A stretch of DNA of 64,000 bases from contig QFPK01000020.1 of assembly GCA_003248865.1 (NCBI GenBank), forward strand, positions 1-64,000, given 5' to 3'. Below are positions 16,511 to 24,688 of this stretch, in pieces. The position numbers and the translations under genes are program-made. The notes under the pieces are model-generated. The model did not search any database. It worked only from the letters and a program-made list of their open reading frames with translations, and had not been told where the DNA came from. The stretch's first letter is position 1; each line of letters begins with the position of its first letter. Source of the DNA: Sphingomonas sp. (GTDB lineage: Bacteria > Pseudomonadota > Alphaproteobacteria > Sphingomonadales > Sphingomonadaceae).

Positions 16511-17828
16511 ATCCCAACCTCCTGAACCCCGCCTGGACTATGCCGGGCCGGAGGCCGAGAGGCTGCTCGCCGGCTATGACCGCGCCAGCGGAGACTGGGC
16601 CTTCCCCCGCACGGGGCCCTTCTGGGAAGCGGTGGCGCTGGCGCACGCGGCCGGGCTGCGCGGGGCAGGCCGGCGCATCGCCATCCTCGATTCCGCCTTC
16701 GACCTCACGATCCCCGCTCTCGCAGCCAACGCCACCCTCTGCCTGCCCAACCGCCCCGGCGCTGACCTGTCGCATGGCACGGTGGTCGCCCTGCTGGTCA
16801 ACAGCATCGCGCCCGATGCGGCGCTCGACCTCTACGCCATCGGCGGGCCCGATGGCCCGGACCGCCACGCCATGCGTGCCGCGCTGCGCAAGGTCGCCGA
16901 CAGCGAAGCCGGCCTGCTCTGCATCAGCCTCGGCGTGGCAGTGCCGCTCGCAGGCCTTACGCTCGAACTGAAGCCCCTGTTCCCGCTGGTGGCGATGCGC
17001 CCTAGGCAATGCCCGCTGCCGTCCGGCTGCCTGTGCGAGGCAGTTGAGGCCGCGGCCCCCGGCCGCACGATTTTCGCTGCTGTCGGCAATGACGACGGCA
17101 GCCTGTTCTGCCCGGCGATGGCGCGGTCCGCCGCCGCCATCGGATTCCAGCTGGAACGGCGGATGCTCGACGCCGCGCATGGCGAAAGCGCCTGGGCGAC
17201 ACCGCCCGCCGGCTACAAACAGTCCGACGCCGCCGACTATACGCTGATCCAGCCCGACGGTGTGCTCGGCAGTAGTTTCGCCACTCCGCTCGTCGCCGGC
17301 GCGGCCGCGCTGCAGCCGGACCCGGACGTCATCGCCACCATGCAGCAGGCCTGCCTGCTGGGCGCGCTGGCCGACATGCAGCTGGCGGACTATCGCACCG
17401 CGGCGCCGCGAGACCCCGCTCTGCTCTCGGCCGCGCTCGGCTATTATCGAGAGGCGCTGGCGGCCTTCCCGCATCGGGCCGCGCTGGCCGGGCGCACACA
17501 CTGGTGCATCGGCTGCGCGCTTTATGGCGGCACGCTGTTCGTCAACGCCGGCCTCGCGCATCTGGAAGCTGCGAACCTCACGAACGCCGAGGCGCTACTG
17601 CGCATCGCCCGCGCCATTGCCCCGCTCAGCGCCGACGCGGCCGCCAATCTCGCGACCACACTGCTCATGCGCGCGACCGACGCGGCCGATGCAACCGCCC
17701 GTGCGCCGGATGCCAAGGATCTGGTGCAGGAGGCGATCGCCCTGTTCGACATCGCGATCGCACTTCGCCCGCACTATCGCGGCTATGACAGCGCCCGGAC
17801 GCAGGCAGTCTCGCAGCTTCCAGCCTGA
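16494..17828 (+). CDS. Cytoplasmic subtilisin-like serine protease with C-terminal TPR-like region
   Basis: The 444-residue protein has an S8 catalytic domain without signal or propeptide. Asp66 lies in RIAILDSAFDL, His94 in LSHGTVVALL, the oxyanion Asn199 in AAVGNDDGS, and Ser261 in GSSFATPLVAGAAAL, so all catalytic residues are present. Residues about 310-440 are alanine-rich helical repeats resembling TPRs (YYREALAAF, NAEALLRIARAIAPLSADA, EAIALFDIAIALRPHY). ATG 16494 overlaps the previous gene by 17 bases. Intracellular subtilases fused to TPR-like repeats are known from prokaryotic conflict systems; here a role in activating its partner is inference. A plain cytoplasmic peptidase is the alternative. 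Confidence 0.85.
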   Translation: MTRTSESQPPEPRLDYAGPEAERLLAGYDRASGDWAFPRTGPFWEAVALAHAAGLRGAGRRIAILDSAFDLTIPALAANATLCLPNRPGADLSHGTVVALLVNSIAPDAALDLYAIGGPDGPDRHAMRAALRKVADSEAGLLCISLGVAVPLAGLTLELKPLFPLVAMRPRQCPLPSGCLCEAVEAAAPGRTIFAAVGNDDGSLFCPAMARSAAAIGFQLERRMLDAAHGESAWATPPAGYKQSDAADYTLIQPDGVLGSSFATPLVAGAAALQPDPDVIATMQQACLLGALADMQLADYRTAAPRDPALLSAALGYYREALAAFPHRAALAGRTHWCIGCALYGGTLFVNAGLAHLEAANLTNAEALLRIARAIAPLSADAAANLATTLLMRATDAADATARAPDAKDLVQEAIALFDIAIALRPHYRGYDSARTQAVSQLPA

Positions 17829-17923
17829 AGATGGTTCCAACCGGACGGCTGCGCTAGAGAGTCGACCGCAGAAATCTGTCATCCTTGGGGGAAGGGCAGT
17901 CCCCTTTCCATGGCGAAGCCCGT

Positions 17924-19099
17924 TCAGGCGAAGGGCCGCTCCAGCGAGACCTGCGGTTCGGTGAACCATTTCGCGCCCGTCGCCGTCACATGGAAATGGT
18001 CTTCCAGCCTGATCCCGAAGCGGTCGGGCACCACGATCATCGGTTCGTTGGAAAAGCACATGCCCTCGGCCAGCGGCGTGCTGTCGCCACGCACCAGATA
18101 GGCGGGTTCGTGGATGGCAAGGCCGATGCCATGGCCGGTGCGGTGCGGCAGGCCCGGCAGGCGATAGTCCGGCCCCAGCCCGGCGCGCTCCAGAACCACC
18201 CGCGCTGCCGCATCCACGCTCTCGCACGGCGCGCCCGGCACCACCGCGTCGAAGGCGGCGGCCTGCGCCTCCTTCTCCAGCGCCCACAGCCCGGCGATCT
18301 CGTCGCCGACGTTGCCGAAGGCGTAGCTGCGCGTGATGTCGGAATGATAGCCCTCCACCGTGGTGCCAGTGTCGATCAGCACCAGCTCGCCTTCGGCCAG
18401 TTGCTGGTCGCCCGGCAGGCCATGGGGGAAAGCGGTCGCGCGGCCGAACTGCACCGCACAGAAGGTGGATCCCATGCCCGCGAGCGCGCGGTGGGCGGAA
18501 TCGATGAAGCGCTTCACCTCGCTGGCGCGGATGCCCGGCGCCAGAATGCGCGCGGCGCGGCGGTGCACTTCCAGCGTAATGTCCTTCGCCTGCTGCATCA
18601 GCGCCAGCTCGGCGGGGGATTTGCGCATGCGCAGGCCGTCGATGATGGGCGCCCCGTCCACGATGGCCAGCTTCTCGCCCAGCCGCCGGGCGGCGCCGAA
18701 GTTCAGCAGCGGGTCCAGCGCCAGCGTCGCCCCGGCGGGCAGAGAGGCGACCACGAGGTCGGTCGGGCTCTCATCCTCTTCCCACAGCCGGATGTCGGCC
18801 GCGATGGCCAGTTCCGCCTGCAGCGAGCCCAGCTCGAACGTCGGGCAGATCATGATGGGCTCGCCCCGGGCGGGCAGCAGCAGCGCCACCAGCCGCTCGG
18901 TCGCGCCCCAGCTGACGCCGGTGAAATAGCGCAGGCTGGGCCCGGCGTTCACCAGAAGCGCATCCGCCCCCAACGCGGCCAGCCCCTCGCGCGCTTTCGC
19001 CAGCCGCTGTTGACGTTCCGCCGCCGTGATGGCGGGCGCACGGTCCGCCCAGGGAGTCAGGGTCGCCAGTTCGGCATCTGCGGTTGAGCCACCAATCAT
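17924..19099 (-). CDS. M24-family Xaa-Pro dipeptidase/aminopeptidase
   Basis: The 391-residue enzyme has the creatinase-type N-terminal domain and the pita-bread M24 domain. Metal ligands are visible: Asp in LVLIDTG, Asp in YHSDITRSY, His in LPHRTGHGIG, Glu in FSNEPMIV and Glu in IRLEDHFH. M24B enzymes split the bond before proline, and some accept hydroxyproline. No signal peptide, so it acts in the cytoplasm on imported peptides. Its start overlaps the stop of the upstream D-amino acid dehydrogenase by four bases, forming a two-gene operon that diverges from the deaminase-epimerase operon. This pairing supports a role in freeing imino acids from peptides. Confidence 0.9.
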   Translation of the reverse strand: MIGGSTADAELATLTPWADRAPAITAAERQQRLAKAREGLAALGADALLVNAGPSLRYFTGVSWGATERLVALLLPARGEPIMICPTFELGSLQAELAIAADIRLWEEDESPTDLVVASLPAGATLALDPLLNFGAARRLGEKLAIVDGAPIIDGLRMRKSPAELALMQQAKDITLEVHRRAARILAPGIRASEVKRFIDSAHRALAGMGSTFCAVQFGRATAFPHGLPGDQQLAEGELVLIDTGTTVEGYHSDITRSYAFGNVGDEIAGLWALEKEAQAAAFDAVVPGAPCESVDAAARVVLERAGLGPDYRLPGLPHRTGHGIGLAIHEPAYLVRGDSTPLAEGMCFSNEPMIVVPDRFGIRLEDHFHVTATGAKWFTEPQVSLERPFA

Positions 19100-20325
19100 G
19101 GGCGTCCTCCAAAGCGGGCAAGATCAAAGGGTTTCAGCGGCACGGCAGGCGTGGTTTCCGCCACCAGAGCGGCCACCAGTTCGGACGTGATCGCCGCCAG
19201 CGTCAAGCCCAGATGCTGGTGCCCGAAGGCATAGAGCAGGTTCGGCACCCGCGCCGAGCGGCCGATGGCCGGCAGATAATCCGGCAGCGTCGGGCGGGCA
19301 CCCATCCAGCGTGTGAACGGCCCGCGCACGGGCAGGCCGAGTGCGGCCACATGGCTCTCCAGCCGTTCCCATTTGCGGACATCCGGCGGGGCATCGACGG
19401 CGCCGAACTCCACGAAGCTCGCCGCCTGCACCTGCTGCGCATAGCGGGTCACGATCATGGACCTGTCCTCGAAAACCAGCGGCGGCATGTCCTGAGGCCA
19501 GTCCGAGGCATCGGCCCTGATATGATAACCGCGCTCCGCGATCAGCGGCGCCTTCAGGCCGGCGGGCGCCACCAGCGACGCACTGCGGGCGCCCGCGCAC
19601 ACCAGCACGAGGTCAGCCGGATGCCCGGCCACGACCGCCCGACCGCCCCGCACCGCCACGGCCGCGCGTTCGCGCACGATCTGTCCGCCCGCCGCCAGCA
19701 GGGCTGCTTCCAGCGCATCCGCCAGCTGCCCCAGATCGGCGATCTGCGCCGTACCGCTGAATCGGACCGCGCCTGCAATCTGCGCACTCGTCACGCCACG
19801 AATTGCCGACAGATCGTCCGCCGAAGCCGCATGCACACTGGCCGTGCCGGTGTCGGCGGCGGCCCATGCCGCCCGGCCCTTTGCTGCGCTGGCTTCGCTT
19901 TCCCACGCCACCAGATGGCCGTCCCGCTTCAGCAGCTCACGTCGGCCCACGGCATCCGCCAGCCGCTCCCACGCGGGCAACGCCTGCGCCAGCAGCGGGC
20001 GCAGCGCATCGCAGCCGTCCTGAAACGAATCCCGGCTGGAGGCATTCACGAAGCGCAGCGCGAACGGCAGCCAGTGCGGCGCCAGATGCAGCGGCAGGTC
20101 CATCGCCCCGCCGCCGGCGAATCGCCGCTTCCAGGCCGACATCAGCGTGTCCACGGATGCGAGGGGTGCCACCTGCTCGGTCGCGATATGGCCGGCATTG
20201 CCCCAGCTCGCCGCGGTCCGCGCCGCGTCCGGCTCCAGCAGCTTCACCTCATGCCCGGCGCGCGCGAGGCCCAGGGCGGATGACAGCCCCACCACACCAC
20301 CGCCGATCACCAGAATTTTGCTCAT
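19096..20325 (-). CDS. FAD-dependent D-amino acid dehydrogenase, likely D-hydroxyproline dehydrogenase
   Basis: The 409-residue protein opens with the Rossmann FAD motif VIGGGVVGLSSALGLARAG and belongs to the DAO/DadA family. Other hallmarks are SWGNAGHIATEQVAP, RGYHIRA and, near the end, GARPTLPDYLPAIGRS with GHQHLGLTLA. In known hydroxyproline pathways a DadA-like enzyme oxidises cis-4-hydroxy-D-proline to Delta1-pyrroline-4-hydroxy-2-carboxylate. Gene order beside the epimerase and deaminase makes this the favoured substrate. It starts 32 bases from the GTATAC palindrome and is transcribed away from the deaminase operon. A general D-amino acid dehydrogenase is the alternative. Confidence 0.88.
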   Translation of the reverse strand: MSKILVIGGGVVGLSSALGLARAGHEVKLLEPDAARTAASWGNAGHIATEQVAPLASVDTLMSAWKRRFAGGGAMDLPLHLAPHWLPFALRFVNASSRDSFQDGCDALRPLLAQALPAWERLADAVGRRELLKRDGHLVAWESEASAAKGRAAWAAADTGTASVHAASADDLSAIRGVTSAQIAGAVRFSGTAQIADLGQLADALEAALLAAGGQIVRERAAVAVRGGRAVVAGHPADLVLVCAGARSASLVAPAGLKAPLIAERGYHIRADASDWPQDMPPLVFEDRSMIVTRYAQQVQAASFVEFGAVDAPPDVRKWERLESHVAALGLPVRGPFTRWMGARPTLPDYLPAIGRSARVPNLLYAFGHQHLGLTLAAITSELVAALVAETTPAVPLKPFDLARFGGRP

Positions 20326-20338
20326 GAAAAATGCCCGC

Positions 20339-20381
20339 TTGCCATGGCCGATTCATTATCGTATACGATATTCGAAGTCAA
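20339..20381. promoter_or_regulatory. Divergent promoter region with perfect GTATAC palindrome
   Basis: TATCGTATACGATA at 20357-20370 is a perfect 14-base palindrome between divergent operons. Rightward, TTGCCA (20339-20344) and TATACG (20362-20367) lie 17 bases apart. Leftward, TTGACT reads from 20381 to 20376 with GATAAT from 20360 to 20355. The palindrome overlaps both candidate -10 zones. FadR-type GntR proteins bind sites with a GTA..TAC core, and one such regulator is encoded in the rightward operon. Confidence 0.65.
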
Positions 20382-20411
20382 ACGACGAACAGTCATATGG
20401 GGAATAGCGAC

Positions 20412-21326
20412 ATGGCAATCGGTTGGAAGGGTGTTTTCCCGGCAGTCACCACGCAGGTCCGTGCAGACCTGTCGATCGACGTGGCGGATACGCAGCGCGT
20501 GGTCGATGATCTGATCCGCGACGGCGTCACCGGCGTGATCGCACTGGGCACCGTGGGCGAGAACAACTCGCTGGATTTCGACGAGAAGGTCACCGTTCTG
20601 ACCGCCATCGTGGAAGCGGTGAAGGGTCGCGTGCCCGTCATCACCGGCGTCTCCGAATATGATACCCGCCGCGCTGCCCGCTATGCGCAAGCCGCCGAAA
20701 AGGCCGGCGCCGACGGGCTGATGCTGCTGCCCCCCATGGTCTATGTGCCCAAGGCGCATGAACTGGCCGCCCACTTCAAGGGCGTGGCGGAAAAGACCGG
20801 CCTGCCGATCATGCTCTACAACAACCCGCCCGCCTATCGCACGACGATCAGCAACGACGTGCTGGAAGCGGTGAAGGATGTGAAGAACATCGTGGCGATC
20901 AAGGAATCGGCGCCCGATACCCGCCGCTTCACCGACATCAAGAATGCCTTCGGCAACCGCTTCACCCTGTTCGCGGGTCTGGACGATGTGGCACTGGAAG
21001 GCCTGTATCTGGGCGCCCAGGGCTGGGTGTCCGGCCTCACCAACGCCTTCCCCAAGGAATCGGTGGAACTGGTGCGCGCCTTCGATCGTGGCGATCATGC
21101 CAAGGCGATGGAAATCTATCGCTGGTTCATGCCGCTGCTGCACCTGGATGCCGAACATGATCTGGTTCAGTCCATCAAGCTCGCCGAGCAGGTGATGGGC
21201 CGTGGCTCAGAGCGCGTGCTGCCGCCCCGCTATGTGCTGGAAGGCGCCCGCCGCGCCGAAGTGATCGCGATGGTGGAAAAGGCCGCCGCGACCCGCCCCG
21301 AACTTGGTTCCGCCAAGGCAGCTTAA
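20412..21326 (+). CDS. DHDPS/NAL-family lyase, likely pyrroline-4-hydroxy-2-carboxylate deaminase
   Basis: The 304-residue protein has the TIM-barrel class I aldolase pattern: GTVGENNSLDF, the tyrosine of IMLYNNPPAY near residue 136, and the Schiff-base lysine of VAIKESAPD near residue 164. DHDPS-family members in hydroxyproline operons deaminate Delta1-pyrroline-4-hydroxy-2-carboxylate to alpha-ketoglutarate semialdehyde. It heads an operon with the epimerase, 15 bases downstream. True dihydrodipicolinate synthase is less likely because the key neighbours are catabolic. GGGGAA seven bases before ATG 20412 sets the start over ATG 20397. The semialdehyde dehydrogenase needed next is not in this window. 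Confidence 0.88.
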   Translation: MAIGWKGVFPAVTTQVRADLSIDVADTQRVVDDLIRDGVTGVIALGTVGENNSLDFDEKVTVLTAIVEAVKGRVPVITGVSEYDTRRAARYAQAAEKAGADGLMLLPPMVYVPKAHELAAHFKGVAEKTGLPIMLYNNPPAYRTTISNDVLEAVKDVKNIVAIKESAPDTRRFTDIKNAFGNRFTLFAGLDDVALEGLYLGAQGWVSGLTNAFPKESVELVRAFDRGDHAKAMEIYRWFMPLLHLDAEHDLVQSIKLAEQVMGRGSERVLPPRYVLEGARRAEVIAMVEKAAATRPELGSAKAA

Positions 21327-21341
21327 GGCGACGTTAACCTT

Positions 21342-22340
21342 ATGCGTCACACCTTCTTCTGCATTGATGGACATACCGCCGGTAACCCCGTCCGCCTTGT
21401 GGCGGGCGGGGCCCCGCTGCTGAAAGGCAGCACCATGTCCGAACGTCGGCAGGACTTCATGTCCCGCTTCGACTGGATCCGCACCGGCCTCTGCTTCGAG
21501 CCGCGCGGGCATGACATGATGTCGGGCGGCTTCCTCTATCCGCCGACCCGGCCCGACACCGACACCGGCATCCTCTTCATCGAAACCTCGGGCTGCCTGC
21601 CCATGTGCGGCCACGGCACCATCGGCATGGTGACCTTCGCGCTGGAAAACGGGCTGGTCACCCCCGCCGTGCCCGGCAGGCTGAAGATCGAGGTGCCCGC
21701 CGGCCTCATCGACATCGCCTATGAAACGGCGGGCGATAAAGTCACCTCGGTGAAGATCACCAACGTGCCGGCCTATGTCGCGGCGACGGGGATCGAGGTG
21801 GAGCTGGACGGCCTCGGCCCGCTGAAGGTCGATGTCTCCTACGGCGGCAATTACTACGCCATCGTGGAACCGCAGGGCGCCTACACGGGCCTCGACGATC
21901 TGGGCGCCGCCCGTATCATCGAACTCAGCCGCAAGCTGCGGCAGGCGATCCGCGAAAAGTATGAACCCGTGCATCCGCTGGATTCGACCATCCGGGGCGT
22001 CAGCCACATCCTCTGGGCGGACAAGCCGAAGGGCGAAGGCGCGGACGGCCGCAACGCCGTCTTCTACGGCGAAGGCGCGATCGACCGCAGCCCCTGCGGC
22101 ACCGGCACCTCGGCGCGGCTGGCGCATCTGCACTCGAAGGGGAAGCTGAAGGTCGGCGACCGCTTCGTGCATGAAAGTTATATCGGCAGCCGCTTCATCG
22201 GCCGGGTCGAGGCCGAAACGAAGCTGGGCGATCACACCGCCATCATCCCCTCCATCCAGGGCTCCGCAGTCCAGACGGGGATCAACACGATCTGGATTGA
22301 CCGCGCCGACCCGTTCTGGGAGGGTTTCCAGGTCAAATGA
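21342..22340 (+). CDS. 4-hydroxyproline 2-epimerase (proline racemase family)
   Basis: The 332-residue enzyme shows the proline-racemase fold with FFCIDGHTAGNPVRL at the start. Both catalytic cysteines are present: CLPMCGHGTIG near residue 89 and RSPCGTGTSARLA near residue 252. Two cysteines indicate an epimerase or racemase, since trans-3-hydroxyproline dehydratases replace the second. The enzyme would convert trans-4-hydroxy-L-proline to cis-4-hydroxy-D-proline, the first step of bacterial hydroxyproline breakdown. It lies between the deaminase gene and the regulator, whose start codon is ten bases after its stop. Proline racemase is the less likely alternative given its neighbours. Confidence 0.9.
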   Translation: MRHTFFCIDGHTAGNPVRLVAGGAPLLKGSTMSERRQDFMSRFDWIRTGLCFEPRGHDMMSGGFLYPPTRPDTDTGILFIETSGCLPMCGHGTIGMVTFALENGLVTPAVPGRLKIEVPAGLIDIAYETAGDKVTSVKITNVPAYVAATGIEVELDGLGPLKVDVSYGGNYYAIVEPQGAYTGLDDLGAARIIELSRKLRQAIREKYEPVHPLDSTIRGVSHILWADKPKGEGADGRNAVFYGEGAIDRSPCGTGTSARLAHLHSKGKLKVGDRFVHESYIGSRFIGRVEAETKLGDHTAIIPSIQGSAVQTGINTIWIDRADPFWEGFQVK

Positions 22341-22350
22341 GGAACCCGGT

Positions 22351-23028
22351 TTGAGCCTTGTCGTCCGCACCCTTTCGGACCGTGTGTTCGAGATCGTGCG
22401 CGAGCAGATCGTGACGGGCCGGCTGGCGGACAACGCCCCCATTCGGCAGGACGCACTGGCGGCCGAACTGGGGATCAGCAAGATCCCGCTGCGCGAAGCG
22501 CTGGCCCGGCTGGAGCAGGACGGGCTGATCGTCAGCCATGCCAACCGGGGCTATTTCGTGCAGCCCCTTTCCGCCAGCCAGCTGGACGAGATCTTCGAAC
22601 TGCGGCTCTCCATCGAGCCGGCCGCCGCCGCCCATGCCGCGCAGACGGCGGGCGAAATCGAGCGCGCCGCCGTGATCGAGGCCTTTGAGCGGCTGGACAG
22701 CGCGGCGGGGGTGAACCTTGCGCAGGTGGCGGTGCGCAACCGGGAGTATCATGTTGCGCTGGCGCACAGCGCCGACCGGCCGCTGACCACCCAGCTGGTC
22801 GAGCGGCTGTCGATCATGGCGGAGCGCTATGTGGTGGCGCATCTGGAACCGGCGGGCCGCGAAACCCGCGCCCATCAGGAACATCGCGAGTTGCTGGACG
22901 CGTTTCTGGCGCGCGACGGCGCCGGGCTGAAGGCGCTGCTGGAGCATCATATCCGCTCCACGCTGGACGATCTGAAAAACGAACTGAATGTCATCGAGGG
23001 AGAGGGGATGAATGTCTGCCAGGCGTAA
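22351..23028 (+). CDS. GntR-family regulator, FCD (FadR) subfamily
   Basis: The 225-residue protein has an N-terminal winged helix (VFEIVREQIVTGRLADNAPI, LGISKIPLREALARLEQDGL) and an all-helical FCD ligand domain with metal-type histidines (NREYHVAL, AHQEHRELLDAF, LLEHHIRSTL). FCD regulators usually repress catabolic operons until a carboxylate or imino acid binds. I start it at TTG 22351, with GAGGAAC eight bases upstream, because an ATG further back would lie deep in the epimerase gene. It is the obvious candidate to bind the GTATAC palindromes at 10795-10808 and 20357-20370. Its 3' end overlaps the permease gene by 17 bases. Confidence 0.9.
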   Translation: MSLVVRTLSDRVFEIVREQIVTGRLADNAPIRQDALAAELGISKIPLREALARLEQDGLIVSHANRGYFVQPLSASQLDEIFELRLSIEPAAAAHAAQTAGEIERAAVIEAFERLDSAAGVNLAQVAVRNREYHVALAHSADRPLTTQLVERLSIMAERYVVAHLEPAGRETRAHQEHRELLDAFLARDGAGLKALLEHHIRSTLDDLKNELNVIEGEGMNVCQA

Positions 23029-24418
23029 GTCATTGAGCGAAGTGACACAGCACAGCCATGGCCATGCGCTTGCGAAGACCCTGTCCTGGCCGCACCTGAT
23101 CGCGCTGGGGGTCGGCGCCATCGTGGGCACCGGCATCTATACGCTGACTGGCGTGGGCGCCGAACGCGCCGGGCCGGCCGTGATCCTGGCCTTCGCCATC
23201 GCGGGCGCGGTGTGCGCCTGCGCGGCGCTGGCCTATACCGAGCTTGCCACCATGATTCCGGCGGCGGGCAGCGCCTATACCTTCAGCTATGCCGCCATCG
23301 GCGAAGCGGCCGCCTGGGTGGTGGGGTGGAGCCTGATCCTGGAATATTCGCTGGCCTGTTCCACCGTGGCGGTGGGCTGGTCTGGCTATCTGGTGGGCTG
23401 GATTCAATCCGCCGGGGTGGAACTGCCGCATGCCCTGCTGGTGGGGCCGCACGCGGGGGGCATTATCAACCTGCCCGCCGTGCTGGTCGCGCTGGCGGTG
23501 ATGGGCATGCTGATCGCGGGCACGCGGGAAAGCGCCACGCTGAACATCATCCTCGTCATCATCAAGCTGCTGGCGCTGGGCGCCTTCGTGCTGTTCGCCA
23601 TGCCGGCGTTCGACAGCGGCAATCTGCAGCCCTTCATGCCCTATGGCTTCACATCCGAAGTGGGGCCTGACGGCGTGAAGCGCGGCGTGATGGCGGCGGC
23701 TGCCATCGTGTTCTTCGCCTTTTACGGCTTCGATGCCGTCGCCACCTCGGCGGAGGAAGCCAAGAATCCGAAGCGCGACCTGACCATCGGCATCATCGGA
23801 TCGATGGCGGTGTGCACGCTGATCTACATGCTGGTCGCGGTGGCCGCCGTGGGCGCCCTGCCCTACACCCAGCTCGCCAATTCGCCGGAGCCGCTGGCGC
23901 TGGTGCTGCGCACGCTGAACCAGCCGGTCGCCGCGCATCTGGTGGCGCTGGCCGCCATCATCGCGCTGCCTTCCGTGATCCTGGTGATGATGTACGGGCA
24001 GAGCCGCATCTTCTTCGTGATGGCGCGCGACGGGCTGCTGCCGCGCCGCCTTGCCAAGGTGAGCCCGCGCACCGGCGCGCCGACGCTGATCACGCTGATC
24101 ACCGGTATCGCCATCGCGGCCATCGCGGGCGTGTTCCGGCTGGACGAGATCGCCGAGCTGGCGAACGCGGGCACGCTGCTCGCCTTCATCTCTGTGGGGG
24201 CCTGCCTGATGATCCTGCGCCGCACCGCGCCCAACGCCGAGCGGCTGTTCCGCAGCCCGGCCCCGTTCGTGGTGGGCACGCTGGCGATCCTGGGCTGCCT
24301 GTATCTGCTGTTCAGCCTGCCGACGACGACGCTGGTCCGCTTCGGCATCTGGAACCTGATCGGGCTCGCCATCTATTTCGCCTATAGCCGGCGGCACAGC
24401 CTGATGGCGAAGGCGTAA
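23012..24418 (+). CDS. APC-family amino acid permease
   Basis: The 468-residue membrane protein has the cationic amino acid transporter-type signature GVGAIVGTGIYTLTGVGAERAGPA in its first helix and about twelve hydrophobic segments. The FFAFYGFDAVATSAEEAKNPKRDL segment is typical of APC transporters. It ends the deaminase-epimerase-regulator operon and overlaps the regulator gene by 17 bases, so it probably imports a substrate of the same pathway such as hydroxyproline or proline. Family resemblance alone would suggest a broad amino acid range. Confidence 0.9.
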   Translation: MSARRKSLSEVTQHSHGHALAKTLSWPHLIALGVGAIVGTGIYTLTGVGAERAGPAVILAFAIAGAVCACAALAYTELATMIPAAGSAYTFSYAAIGEAAAWVVGWSLILEYSLACSTVAVGWSGYLVGWIQSAGVELPHALLVGPHAGGIINLPAVLVALAVMGMLIAGTRESATLNIILVIIKLLALGAFVLFAMPAFDSGNLQPFMPYGFTSEVGPDGVKRGVMAAAAIVFFAFYGFDAVATSAEEAKNPKRDLTIGIIGSMAVCTLIYMLVAVAAVGALPYTQLANSPEPLALVLRTLNQPVAAHLVALAAIIALPSVILVMMYGQSRIFFVMARDGLLPRRLAKVSPRTGAPTLITLITGIAIAAIAGVFRLDEIAELANAGTLLAFISVGACLMILRRTAPNAERLFRSPAPFVVGTLAILGCLYLLFSLPTTTLVRFGIWNLIGLAIYFAYSRRHSLMAKA

Positions 24419-24470
24419 GGGGTTTTTGGGAGGGGGCGCGGCCCTCTCCACCCTGAAATACCATATTGGT

Positions 24471-24486
24471 TGCTCCACGTGGAACA
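24471..24486. other. ParB parS-like site
   Basis: TGCTCCACGTGGAACA differs from the palindrome TGTTCCACGTGGAACA by one base and fits the widely conserved ParB site form tGTTnCACGTGnAACa at all but one position. It lies in a 270-base gene-free gap. A half-site TGTTCCACG follows at 24545-24553. No parA or parB gene is nearby. Nothing else was recognised in 24419-24688. Confidence 0.55.
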
Positions 24487-24688
24487 TTGACCTACAGTTT
24501 GAAATCAACAGCTTGGGTGTAGGAGCTGTAGGATTTGTAGGGAATGTTCCACGGCTGATGGTCAGCTTGGCGCGACGTATCGAATTATTCAGCCAGAGAG
24601 CGAAACTCTGAAGAAGGCACTTTTTCGCTGAATGCATGCTCATGAATGGCCCCAGGCGCGGAGTCACGATCCTGGTTGGACACGGTCG

